From Gemmatimonadota bacterium (lineage in GTDB: Bacteria > Gemmatimonadota > Gemmatimonadetes > Gemmatimonadales > Gemmatimonadaceae), in NCBI GenBank assembly GCA_021299375.1, contig JAJTGR010000051.1, positions 1-64,000 on the forward strand: a stretch of DNA of 64,000 nucleotides, written 5' to 3'. The first letter of the stretch is position 1; each line of letters starts with the position of its first letter. Shown here in pieces: positions 53,811 through 62,036 of this stretch. The notes beneath the pieces were generated by a model. That model was not told where the DNA came from. It was given only the letters and a program-made list of their open reading frames with translations, and did no database searches. Both the position numbers and the translations under genes were made by a program.

Positions 53811-55201
53811 TAGAACGCTCTCCCCGTACGGTATGCCAGCACTGGCGCGACGCCAACGACGCGCAAGGAATCCGCAAGCGCCGTCGCCTGCGCCGGCGAC
53901 TCGAACGCGCCGGTGTAGATGGTCGCGCTGCCATCCGATTGACGCAGCGCGTACCCCAGAATGCCACGAGTGGCCAGCGCGTCGAGGCGCGCCTTGACCA
54001 TCGGGGCCGTCACCTTCGACTCGAGGCGCAGCGCGAACGGCACTGACACAATACTGCCGGCGCCGATCAGCTTCTCGGCCCGCAGCTTGCTCAGCAGCGC
54101 TTCGGCCTCGGGTCGCGACGCGGATGCGCCGACGGTTACCCGGAACCATCGTTCGGTGCCATCCAGCACCGGGGACAGCGCGACCGCCTCGAGGGCGCGA
54201 ACGCGCGCATCGGGCATGGCCGCCGCGCGCGTGTTGGCGGTGGCGAAGTACACGGCGAAGCGTGCCGCCACGGTCGAGTCGGCAGGATTGTCCACCGTCA
54301 GCGGCTCCCTCGCGGCGGTGGCCACGGCGCTGTCACCGCGCGTTGTCGCACCGCCCGCCGGCGTCGCAGTCGAGTCGGCGACCGCGGTGTCGCGCACCGG
54401 CGTCGTGTCCATGGGCGTGGGGGGGACCACCAGCGCTGCCGTATCGGCGGGCGGGCGTTCGAGCAGCGCCGCGATCGGGGCTGGGAGGCGCGTGAGGATC
54501 TGCGGCCACATGGCGCCGACGGCGATGGCGATCGCACCGAGCACCAGCACCACCGCCAGCAGCTTGGAGCGGCGTCCGGTCTCGTCCTGCTGGGCCGCCT
54601 CGCGCGCGCGACGCGCGGTGTTGCTCGTCGGGGTTGTGGTGGGCTCCGCCGGTGGAGGCGGCGCCGCGGGCGGCGCGATCAACGGAACGCCCCCTGGCAT
54701 GGGAAAGGTCGTGTCGCCGACCGGCATCAGCGAGCCGAGGTGCGCGCACAACTGGGCAAAACCCGGGACCGAGGGTCGCGCGACCACGATCAGCAAGGCG
54801 CCCACCTGGTGAAAGCCCGCCGCGAGGCGCCGCCACCGCTCATTGGCGTAGACGCCTTCATGGTCCACCGGCTCGGTGCCGCTGGGCATCAGGAACACGT
54901 TGTCAGCCTCGCGCATCGGACGCGCGATCTTGTTCAGCGACACGCCATACAAGAAGCTGTCGGCGATACCGTGCGGATCATCCCCGGTGAGCAGCGCCTC
55001 GATGGCCGGAGCCTCGCCGACCAGGTCGGCAACCGCAACCCGACGTCGTTGTCCCTGCATCCGTGCCACCCCGATGGCGGCGGACGCCGCCGCCGCCGGA
55101 TCGTTGCCGGCGATGACGACCGCGTCGACACCGTCGAGCAGTGGCGCGAGGCGACGACCTTCGACTTCCCACGAATTGGGCACGATGCCTGGGGTGGTCA
55201 C
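53810..55201 (-). CDS. SPOR-domain membrane protein
   Basis: The product is 463 residues from GTG 55201, which overlaps the upstream stop (GTGA). An N-terminal cytoplasmic domain (about 1-210) has the look of an ATPase/BcsQ-like Rossmann fold without a P-loop (LLDGVDAVVIAGNDPAAAASAAIGVA, and LLIVVARPSVPG). Then comes one transmembrane helix (about 240-260, LLAVVLVLGAIAIAVGAMW), a Thr/Pro-rich linker, and two SPOR-like repeats (RFAVYFATANTRAAA and SATIYTGAFESPAQATALADSLR). SPOR domains bind denuded glycan at division sites. Its place in an operon with SMC suggests a link between cell division and segregation (inference). Confidence 0.8.
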   Translation of the reverse strand: MTTPGIVPNSWEVEGRRLAPLLDGVDAVVIAGNDPAAAASAAIGVARMQGQRRRVAVADLVGEAPAIEALLTGDDPHGIADSFLYGVSLNKIARPMREADNVFLMPSGTEPVDHEGVYANERWRRLAAGFHQVGALLIVVARPSVPGFAQLCAHLGSLMPVGDTTFPMPGGVPLIAPPAAPPPPAEPTTTPTSNTARRAREAAQQDETGRRSKLLAVVLVLGAIAIAVGAMWPQILTRLPAPIAALLERPPADTAALVVPPTPMDTTPVRDTAVADSTATPAGGATTRGDSAVATAAREPLTVDNPADSTVAARFAVYFATANTRAAAMPDARVRALEAVALSPVLDGTERWFRVTVGASASRPEAEALLSKLRAEKLIGAGSIVSVPFALRLESKVTAPMVKARLDALATRGILGYALRQSDGSATIYTGAFESPAQATALADSLRVVGVAPVLAYRTGRAF

Positions 55202-56688
55202 GGGGCTCCCTCGAATATCCAGTAGCTCTGTCCCGAAGCCTTGCCCACGCGCTCCGCTTCGGCGCGGGTGGGGTAGGGCCCGAGGACCACGCGGAACAGC
55301 GTCTTGCCGCCGCGTTCGGACGTCGTGATGCGCGGGACCTGCCCGTCCACGCGGATGCGGCCGGCCACGCTGCGCGCCTGCGGCTCGTCGAGCACCGCCG
55401 CGAAGGCCACCGTGAACTGCCCGATGGCGCTGCCGGCGCTGTCCGCGACGGTCGCGGGGCGCACCGTGTCGTTCGGCGTCACGGTGAAATCGGCACTGTC
55501 GCGCGGCGCACTGGTGCGGAACTGCACCGGCTGATCGAGTCCGGCCGCCCGCGGGCGGAACCCGTTCCAACGGAGCGTGTGCCACACGTCGCGCGCGCCG
55601 CCCGCCACGGTGCGCATGTCGGCCAGCGTGGTCGGGTGGGCGAAGACCACGTCGTCGCCGCGAGCCGTCGCAATGGCCGCGTCCGGGAGCACCAGCGGCA
55701 GGTCGCCACGCCAGGCGCTACGCACCACGCCGATCACCGCATCGCTGGCCAGGCTCACCACGTAGACCGAGTCGCCGCCACCGCGCGCCAGCAGCACGCG
55801 ACCCATGGGGTCCATCCGCAGGGCGCGGGCGGGCCCGGGCAGGTCGATGGAGCCCTTCTCCGCCTCGTCGAATCGGTCCACGATGCGCAGCGCGGCGTCT
55901 CGCTCGAGCGCAACGAAGAGGCGGTCGCCACTGGGGGTCGCCGCGATGGCCTGCACCGGATCACCCAGGTCGAGCTGCAGGGCCTTGGTGAGGTCACGCG
56001 AGCGCACCACCACCACCTCCTCATTCGCGCCGAAGAACACGCGGTCCCCCAGGGCGCCGGCGGTCCGCTCAAGCGAGCCGCGCAGGGTGGCGGGCGCGCC
56101 GTCAATCTCGAAGGAGAGCGAATCGGCCACCGACTGGTTGGGCGGGCGGACACGCCACACCAGGGCGCGATCACCCGAGGCGCCGGCCACGATGAGTGAA
56201 CCGTCCTGCTGCGCATAGAGCGCGTGGGCCGGGAGTGCCGGCCGGAAGCGCCAATCGCCGCCGCTCGGCGTGTAGCGCGTGAGCTCCCCGGACGCCGTGA
56301 GCGCGTAAATGGCGCCGCCGTCGGCGGAGGACACCGCCACCACCGTGTCCCCGCGCGCGGCGGACACCGTGCCCACGCGGAGGTCCACCCGCACGGGCGC
56401 GCCGGCCGTGTCCGCGGCCGCGAGATACCCATCCTCGGCGCCGAACGCCAGCACACGCGCCAGCGCCGGCAACCGGCCGCTCGACCTCCAGACCACGGAA
56501 TCGAGCGCTGGATACCGGACAGCCGTGAGGATCCCACCGCCGCGCGGCACGCGCAGCACGATCGGGTCGGGACCGGCGGGAATGACGGGAGGGGCACCGG
56601 CTCCGGAGGGGCGGGACGAGCGATCGGCACAGCCGCCGGCAACGCCGCACGCGAGGAGCACGAGCGCCGACAGCAGGGGCGTGCGCAC
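55198..56688 (-). CDS. Lipoprotein with beta-propeller and C-terminal SPOR domain
   Basis: The product is 496 residues from GTG 56688, placed by a TAGTTT box 6 nt upstream. A lipobox LLACGVAGGCADRS anchors it. The body (about 45-345) is a repetitive beta-propeller (YALTASGELTRY, RLFVALERDAAL, GRVLLARGGG) with PQQ/YVTN-like spacing. The last 80 residues are a SPOR domain (QFTVAFAAVLDEPQARSVAGRI and LFRVVLGPYPTRAEAERVGK). It is the first gene of the operon leading to SPOR-smc-FlgD-like-MBL-aroF. An outer-membrane-tethered division or cell-wall factor is the likely role (inference). Confidence 0.85.
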   Translation of the reverse strand: MRTPLLSALVLLACGVAGGCADRSSRPSGAGAPPVIPAGPDPIVLRVPRGGGILTAVRYPALDSVVWRSSGRLPALARVLAFGAEDGYLAAADTAGAPVRVDLRVGTVSAARGDTVVAVSSADGGAIYALTASGELTRYTPSGGDWRFRPALPAHALYAQQDGSLIVAGASGDRALVWRVRPPNQSVADSLSFEIDGAPATLRGSLERTAGALGDRVFFGANEEVVVVRSRDLTKALQLDLGDPVQAIAATPSGDRLFVALERDAALRIVDRFDEAEKGSIDLPGPARALRMDPMGRVLLARGGGDSVYVVSLASDAVIGVVRSAWRGDLPLVLPDAAIATARGDDVVFAHPTTLADMRTVAGGARDVWHTLRWNGFRPRAAGLDQPVQFRTSAPRDSADFTVTPNDTVRPATVADSAGSAIGQFTVAFAAVLDEPQARSVAGRIRVDGQVPRITTSERGGKTLFRVVLGPYPTRAEAERVGKASGQSYWIFEGAP

Positions 56689-56694
56689 GCGCGA

Positions 56695-56700
56695 AAACTA
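56695..56700 (-). promoter_or_regulatory. TAGTTT box, putative leaderless promoter of the SPOR-smc operon
   Basis: TAGTTT, TCGCGC (6 nt), GTG at 56688 on the minus strand. It drives the first gene of the six-gene operon. Confidence 0.48.
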
Positions 56701-56818
56701 CCCGGGCAGGGCAGGGGCGGGGAGGGGTTGCGCCCCGGGGGGCCACTCCCGGCGGCCGGCCTCCCTGCAATCCCCCGATCTTTCGGTACAGTCACCCCAT
56801 GACCCCGTGCCGAGCGAC

Positions 56819-57085
56819 ATGTCTGGCGCCGCCGAAATGAGCCCCCCGTCGGATGAGCCATCGCTCACCGAGCTGCCGCGCGCTGCCCAGGCGGGCGACG
56901 CGGCTGCCGCCGAGGCCGCCGGTCGGGTCGTGTATGCCGAGCTGCACCGGCTCGCGTCGCTGTTTCTGCGCCGCGAGCGTGACGATCACACGCTGCAACC
57001 CACGGCGCTCGTCAACGAAGCGTTGCTCCGACTGCTCGGCCAGGACGCGCCGTGGACCAGCCGCGGCCATTACTTCGGCTTGCCG
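56819..57085 (+). pseudogene. Truncated ECF-type sigma factor (N-terminal part only)
   Basis: From ATG 56819 (or GTG 56807) the frame encodes SLTELPRAAQAGDAAAAE, YAELHRLASLFLRRERDDHTLQPTALVNEALLRLL and SRGHYFGL. That is the start (region 2) of the ECF sigma family often annotated as TIGR02999. After the HYFG position at about 57080 the similarity stops abruptly. The frame then reads antisense of the secreted-protein gene at 57070..57559. Region 4, needed for -35 recognition, is missing, so it is a gene remnant. A TACAGT box precedes it at 56787. It may once have paired with an STPK gene, as these sigmas often do. Confidence 0.82.
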
Positions 57086-57559
57086 CCGAGGATGGCGGAG
57101 AGGCCGGCGCCGGGTGCAGCGATGTCGAAACTCTCGATGCGCGGCGATACGAACAGCCCTGTAGTGCTGCTGAATCCGGCGCCGGTTCCGTACCGGGCAG
57201 AAAGCGCCGGGGTGCTGTTGTCATTGCCAGCGAACAGGTTCACGAAGATGTTCTGGGTCGCCGACGTTGGCTTGAACACATTGGCGACCCCCCAGAGCGT
57301 AGAAGGTATAGAGGCCGGCCGTCAGGTTCTGGTTCGGGAAGAACCCGAGGGCATTGCCATTGTACAGGAATGCATCGGTCGTCGGGTTCGTCCCTGCCGT
57401 GACGTAGACGTTCGAGATTCCTCCCCCATCAGCCGTGTCCAGGATCCCGCCCGGCCCGTTGCCGGTAATGCCAGTGATCGTTTGGGCCTGCGCCGCGGTC
57501 GCGGCGGCTGCGGACAAGACCCCAAGGGCGGTGACGACGTGGCGCATGGTGGGAAACAT
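57070..57559 (-). pseudogene. Secreted protein gene with a homopolymer frameshift, 3' end truncated
   Basis: It starts at ATG 57559 (CAGGAG upstream) with a signal peptide MFPTMRHVVTALGVLSAAAA, then QTITGITGNGPGGI and NPTTDAFLYNG. At a run of six C on the plus strand (57288..57293) the frame breaks. Removing one base joins AGLYTFYALG to GVANVFKPTSATQNIFVNLFAG in the other frame, which continues to TAA at 57070. The restored product is about 163 residues and ends in FDIAAPGAGLSAILGGKPK. Its last part resembles a truncated PEP-CTERM-like tail, and it runs into the ECF remnant. Real mutation, slippage or sequencing error are the alternatives. Confidence 0.72.
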
Positions 57560-57680
57560 GCGGTGCTCCTGGCTGCGAGTGGTTACCCGTCGGGCCCGCA
57601 CTCACGGGCCACGGGCCACGGGGCACACGCGCAGGCGCCACGGAAACCACCTCACCCCGCTCTGGAGCCGGCTGCCCGCC

Positions 57681-60600
57681 CTAGTAGCTCGCCCCGAAGA
57701 ACCACGTCCCGAAGCCCCTGGCACCAGGACGGCTGTTCGGCACCGCCCAGTCCCACCGGATGATCGCGATGTTGAACAGGTTCATGCGCAGTCCGAACCC
57801 GTAGCTCGTGAGCAGGGCCCGCTGCAGGTCGACGTTGTAGTTGGCAGGGCGCGTGAGTGACACCGACTGCCCCTTGGACCACGCCACGCCCCCGTCGTAG
57901 AAAAACAGGCCGTCGATCGGCGGCAGCCCGCCCAGCAGGTTCGTCCGGGCGCCGTAGCGCCGGATGATGGGGAAGCGCAGTTCGGCGCTCGCAAAAGCCA
58001 CCCGGCTGCCGATCAGTTCGGCCGTGCTGCACGTCGACCCATCGTCGCTTGGCAGGCCGGAGCACCCGACCGTCCCCAGGTCTTCACGGTTGTAGCCGCG
58101 CACGAAGTCGGGGCGACCGATCCACTTGGGGAAGCGCTGCTCGTCACGCCCCACCGCCATGCTGCTCGTCAGGCGCGTGGCGAAGGTGATGTAGTTGAAC
58201 AGGATCGGAATGTATGAGCGGGCGTCGATGAGGTACTCCGTCCACCGCCATGTGCCGATGCTTGGCTCGACCGACAGGCGCGCCCGCTTGCCGGTGATGG
58301 GGCCGGTGTAGCCGAAGAGCGTGTTGTCGGTGACCCACGCCAGATAGGGCGTGACCGTGTTCGCCGAGGCCACATTGCGCGAGGGGCCACGCTCGAAGCC
58401 GGTGGCGTACCCGAAGCTGTAATCCACCAGCCGGTTGAAGGTGAACACCTGCTGGTCGACGTTCTGGAACCGTGCGCCCAGTTCGAAGCGCGTGAATCGG
58501 TTGAGCGGATAGAGACTCGCCGCGAACATCTGACGCACCACGAGGCGCGTGATTTCCTGCGACTGAATGAACTGCCCGCCGCCCTGCGGCAGCTCCGTGA
58601 AGTTCGAGATCAGGTACAGCGGCTGCTGGATGACGCCGGTGGTGTACTGCAGGCGCCGCCCGAGGCTGGTGTAGCCCACGAAGACCTGCGCATCACTCAG
58701 CTGCCCGTTGATGGAGCCCGATAGCGCCAGACGGCGGTCGCCGAGCAGGTCGCTGAGCACGATCGTCGTGCCGCCGTAGGTGCCCTGTCCAAAGCCGCCC
58801 TGCTGGAAGCCGATGCTGGGCTGGGCCACGTACTCCGGTACCAGCTTGGCCCGATAGCGAGTGTCCTGGAAGCGCGTGGTGTCCGGCAGGTTGAAATCGA
58901 AGCTGTCGAGCAGCGCGTCGACGCTGACCGTTTCGGCCATGCGGGCCGCCGCGCTCACCGGCAGCTCGGCCGAGGCCCGCGCGACTACGCCCGTGATCGG
59001 TCGGTAGAACGACTGCCGCGCCGCCGCGGTGTCCTGTACGGTGGCGCGCCGCAGGTGCGCCGTGGGATCCAGTACCGCCGGCGGGGTCACCGGCACCACC
59101 GCGCCCGGTGTCACTGCTGCCTGCGCCACCACGGCGGCATCACGGAACGGCGCGTTCTTCAGCGCCCGCGGGTTCGTGATCTTCCAGATCGCGTGGTCGG
59201 TCTTCTCGTAGTACACGAACGCCAGCACGTCGGCATCGCGCGCCCAGCTCATGGCCGGTGACTGTTCGGCAATCGCGGTGACCGCCCCCAGCACGTTGGT
59301 CAGCTGGTAGTGCGCCTTGTCCGCGAAGTCGTACAGGAAGATGTTGGCCGTGCCGGTACGGTCGGAGATGTACGCCAGCGACCTGCTGTCTGGCGCCCAC
59401 TGCGGATTGCTCGTGCGCCCGCCCTGGCCAGGCAGCACGCTCACCTGCTGCGTCTCCAGGTCGTACAGCGCCAGCTTCCACTTTCCGATCTTCAGGATCT
59501 CGATGTCGAAGTCGTCGCCGCGCTCGCTCACGAAGGCGATGGTCCTGCCGTCCGGCGACCACTGGGGCTGCAGGTCGCCATAGGTGTCCTTGGTGAGCTG
59601 CGTGTACCCCGGCGCATCCATCGACACCACGTAGAGGTCACTCGTGCCGTGTCGCATGCCGCTGAACACGATCCGGCGCCCGTCGGGGGAGAAGCTGGGG
59701 CTCAGCACCTGGTCGAGCGCGAAGTCGAAATCCTTGATGACGTGTCGCGACTTCATGTCCATGACGTACAGCACGTCACGGCCACCGCGCTGGCCAGTGA
59801 ACGCCAGCAGGTCACCGTTCGGCGAGAACGCCGGCTGCGAGTAGATGAACCGCAGCTGCTCGTAGTCGGGATTGGTGGTCGTCTTGACCAGCCGCTTGAG
59901 ACGCTTGCCCGTCCGCGCGTCGGCCAGGTAGAGCTCGGGGTACACCTCGCCGCGCAGGAAACTGCCGGTGCCGATGTAGGCTACGTACTTGCCGTCGTTG
60001 GACAGGGCGGGAGCCACGAACAGTCCCGAGGTGCCCCCCGTACGCGTCTGGGTGAGCAGCGGCTCGGCAAAACTGCGCGGCCGCTGCAACTCGGCCACCG
60101 TGGGGAGGTACTTGGCCTGCATCGCCGCCTTCCACTCCCCGCTCAGCTCGTCCAGCGACAGGCCGACCTCCCGTCGGAATGCGCGGTCGATCCCGAGGCT
60201 CGGCACGGCGTTCATGATTTCGCCGATCACCTCGTCGCCCCACCGCGTGCCGACGTACTGCCAGAGCGACAGGCCGTAGCGATAGGGAAAGTACTTGTCC
60301 GGGCGCTCCGTCATCTGGGCGATGGACGGCAGCGAGTTGTTCACCACGGCGTCGCGAGCCCAGGCCGACGTCCACGGGTGGTTCTGGCCGATCGACAGGT
60401 ACTCGGCAAGCCCCTCCATGAACCAGAGCGGCGGGTTCACCATCGCGAGGTTCTGCAGCCCCGCTCCCGCGCGCCCGCGCGAGAAGATGTCGAACTGGAA
60501 CACGTGCACCATTTCGTGCATCAGCACGTGTTCGAAGCTCGCCCAGTCACCGCTGAAGAACTGCGCCATGCGCTGACGCAGCGGGTCGGTCACACCCCCG

Positions 60601-60953
60601 GTCCCTTCGCCGAGATCGCCGAACACGTTGCTTTGTGCGAAGTCGCCGGAGGAGCCGAAGATGAGCACCGGCTTCTTCTCGCGGAACTGATGCGCCATCA
60701 GGCGGGACAGGCGCGCATACGACCGCTCTGCCATGCGCGCGGCATCCGGCGCCACGTCGGCGATCTGCGGGTAGTAGTGAATCAGGAAGTGCTCGGTCTC
60801 GATGACCCGCCAGTTGAGGCGGTCATACTGGACCTGATTCTGCCCGAAATAGCCCTGCGCGTGCAGCGGTGAGACGGGCACGGTGACTGCGCCCGCGGAC
60901 ATCGCCATCGAGAGGGCCACTCCCCAACGAACCCACCGCTGCGCCTGTGCCAT
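57681..60953 (-). CDS. Secreted peptidase / beta-propeller / outer-membrane beta-barrel protein
   Basis: The product is 1090 residues. A signal peptide (1-33) precedes an M1/MA-type zinc peptidase region with HEMVHVFQF (His 146 and 150) and WFMEGLAEYL (Glu near 180). Residues about 320-640 carry PD40 repeats, for example YSQPAFSPNGDLLAFTG, SPSFSPDGRRIVFSG and LQPQWSPDGRTIAFVS, as in TolB. The last 330 residues look like a BamA/Omp85-type beta-barrel (GFERGPSRN, a long run of alternating strands) and end in GFGTWFFGASY with a C-terminal aromatic residue. It begins one base after rsfS stop. The three-part chain suggests an outer-membrane protein that handles peptides or barrels; its role is unknown. 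Confidence 0.88.
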   Translation of the reverse strand: MAQAQRWVRWGVALSMAMSAGAVTVPVSPLHAQGYFGQNQVQYDRLNWRVIETEHFLIHYYPQIADVAPDAARMAERSYARLSRLMAHQFREKKPVLIFGSSGDFAQSNVFGDLGEGTGGVTDPLRQRMAQFFSGDWASFEHVLMHEMVHVFQFDIFSRGRAGAGLQNLAMVNPPLWFMEGLAEYLSIGQNHPWTSAWARDAVVNNSLPSIAQMTERPDKYFPYRYGLSLWQYVGTRWGDEVIGEIMNAVPSLGIDRAFRREVGLSLDELSGEWKAAMQAKYLPTVAELQRPRSFAEPLLTQTRTGGTSGLFVAPALSNDGKYVAYIGTGSFLRGEVYPELYLADARTGKRLKRLVKTTTNPDYEQLRFIYSQPAFSPNGDLLAFTGQRGGRDVLYVMDMKSRHVIKDFDFALDQVLSPSFSPDGRRIVFSGMRHGTSDLYVVSMDAPGYTQLTKDTYGDLQPQWSPDGRTIAFVSERGDDFDIEILKIGKWKLALYDLETQQVSVLPGQGGRTSNPQWAPDSRSLAYISDRTGTANIFLYDFADKAHYQLTNVLGAVTAIAEQSPAMSWARDADVLAFVYYEKTDHAIWKITNPRALKNAPFRDAAVVAQAAVTPGAVVPVTPPAVLDPTAHLRRATVQDTAAARQSFYRPITGVVARASAELPVSAAARMAETVSVDALLDSFDFNLPDTTRFQDTRYRAKLVPEYVAQPSIGFQQGGFGQGTYGGTTIVLSDLLGDRRLALSGSINGQLSDAQVFVGYTSLGRRLQYTTGVIQQPLYLISNFTELPQGGGQFIQSQEITRLVVRQMFAASLYPLNRFTRFELGARFQNVDQQVFTFNRLVDYSFGYATGFERGPSRNVASANTVTPYLAWVTDNTLFGYTGPITGKRARLSVEPSIGTWRWTEYLIDARSYIPILFNYITFATRLTSSMAVGRDEQRFPKWIGRPDFVRGYNREDLGTVGCSGLPSDDGSTCSTAELIGSRVAFASAELRFPIIRRYGARTNLLGGLPPIDGLFFYDGGVAWSKGQSVSLTRPANYNVDLQRALLTSYGFGLRMNLFNIAIIRWDWAVPNSRPGARGFGTWFFGASY

Positions 60954-60954
60954 G

Positions 60955-61338
60955 TTATCCCGCTCCCTGCGTGACTTCGCTGTTCAAGGCGACCGGCGTG
61001 GCGTCGCTCCACAGCCGCTCGAGTTGGTAGAACTGCCGTAACGTCGGATGGAACACGTGAATCACGCAATCGGCATAGTCCAGCAAGGCCCATCGGCCCT
61101 GGGTAAGGCCTTCGGTCATGGTGGTAGACACGCCACGTGCCTTCAACCCTGCCTGGATGTGCTCCGCGACGGCCCGCACATGCGTGTCCGAGGTCCCTGA
61201 CGCGATAACAAAGAAGTCGGTCATATCCGTCACGCCCCGGAGGTCGAGGACCACGATGTCCGTGGCCTTGAGGTCGCTCGCCAGCGCCGCGGCGCGGCGG
61301 GCGATGGGTTCTCCGGGACTCGGGGCGCGTTCTGCCAT
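60955..61338 (-). CDS. rsfS: Ribosomal silencing factor RsfS
   Basis: The product is 127 residues from ATG 61338. It has the DUF143/Iojap pattern: LKATDIVVLDLRGVTDMTDFFVIASG, DTHVRAVAEHI and WALLDYADCVIHVFHPTLRQFYQLERLW. RsfS binds ribosomal protein L14 and keeps the subunits apart in starvation. The longer upstream frame is possible, but MAERAPSPGEP is the natural start. It is downstream of the rplI terminator, so it needs its own promoter. No clean -10 box is visible. Confidence 0.93.
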   Translation of the reverse strand: MAERAPSPGEPIARRAAALASDLKATDIVVLDLRGVTDMTDFFVIASGTSDTHVRAVAEHIQAGLKARGVSTTMTEGLTQGRWALLDYADCVIHVFHPTLRQFYQLERLWSDATPVALNSEVTQGAG

Positions 61339-61461
61339 GTACGTAGGGAGTGAGAGCGATGCGACGGGGCGGTACGGCACGGTACCCCGTCGTCTGGAGG
61401 AAGGTTGCGCTGCGTCCGCCGGGTAGGACAGGGGGGGGGCGCGGGAACCATGCCAAATGGC

Positions 61462-61502
61462 TAAAAAAGAACGAGGGGAGCCCGGGTTCGGACTCCCCTC
61501 GT
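61462..61502 (-). terminator. Intrinsic terminator of the rpsF-rplI operon
   Basis: On the minus strand, CGAGGGGAG (61493..61501) pairs with CTCCCCTCG (61472..61480) around a 12-nt loop, then TTCTTTTTT follows. It has the full GC stem plus U-tract, 21 nt after the rplI stop. Confidence 0.9.
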
Positions 61503-61522
61503 CGCACCGACGCGGGGCAGGC

Positions 61523-61966
61523 TTACTGCTTGATCACCCACACCTTGATCTCGGGGTGCACGTCGGCGTGCAGGCGCACACCGACGCGGTACACGCCGAG
61601 CGTCTTGATCGGCTCGTTCAGCTCGATCTGTCGCTTCTCGATCTTGAAGCCCTGCGCCTCGAGCTGGTGGGCGATGTCGGCCGTGGTCACGGAACCGAAC
61701 AGCTTGCCCTCTTCGCCGACGCGGGCGGCGAACGTCACCGACACCTCGGCCAGCTTGTCGGCGATCGCCTTGGCGGCCGCCACCTTTTCGGCCTCGATGG
61801 CCTCCAGGCGGCTCTTCTCCTGGGCAATGCGCTTCAGGTTGCCCGGCGTGGCCTCGTAGGCCATGCCGCGGGGGAGGAGGAAGTTGCGGGCGTAACCCGG
61901 CGACACGGAGACGATGTCACCAGGATGTCCGAGCTTGTCGACGGCGTTGCGGAGAATGACTTCCAT
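61523..61966 (-). CDS. rplI: 50S ribosomal protein L9
   Basis: The product is 147 residues from ATG 61966 with GGAG about 6 nt upstream. The L9 N-domain MEVILRNAVDKLGHPGDIVSV and GYARNFLLPRGMAYEAT lead into the long helix (EKVAAAKAIADKLAEV). The C-domain has FGSVTTADIAHQLEAQGFKIEK, completing the dumbbell form of L9. It lies 70 bp after the DUF2232 gene in the rpsF operon. Confidence 0.97.
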   Translation of the reverse strand: MEVILRNAVDKLGHPGDIVSVSPGYARNFLLPRGMAYEATPGNLKRIAQEKSRLEAIEAEKVAAAKAIADKLAEVSVTFAARVGEEGKLFGSVTTADIAHQLEAQGFKIEKRQIELNEPIKTLGVYRVGVRLHADVHPEIKVWVIKQ

Positions 61967-62036
61967 GGGAACTCCGGGTCGAACCGGTGAAAGAGACGAA
62001 ACGGGAACCACAAGCGAATGAAGCGACGACGGCCCC

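Noticed and set aside
56819-57761. One long chimeric protein beginning as an ECF sigma
   Set aside because: After about 57085 the frame is antisense of a signal-peptide protein and has no sigma region 4. It is a junction rather than a fusion protein.
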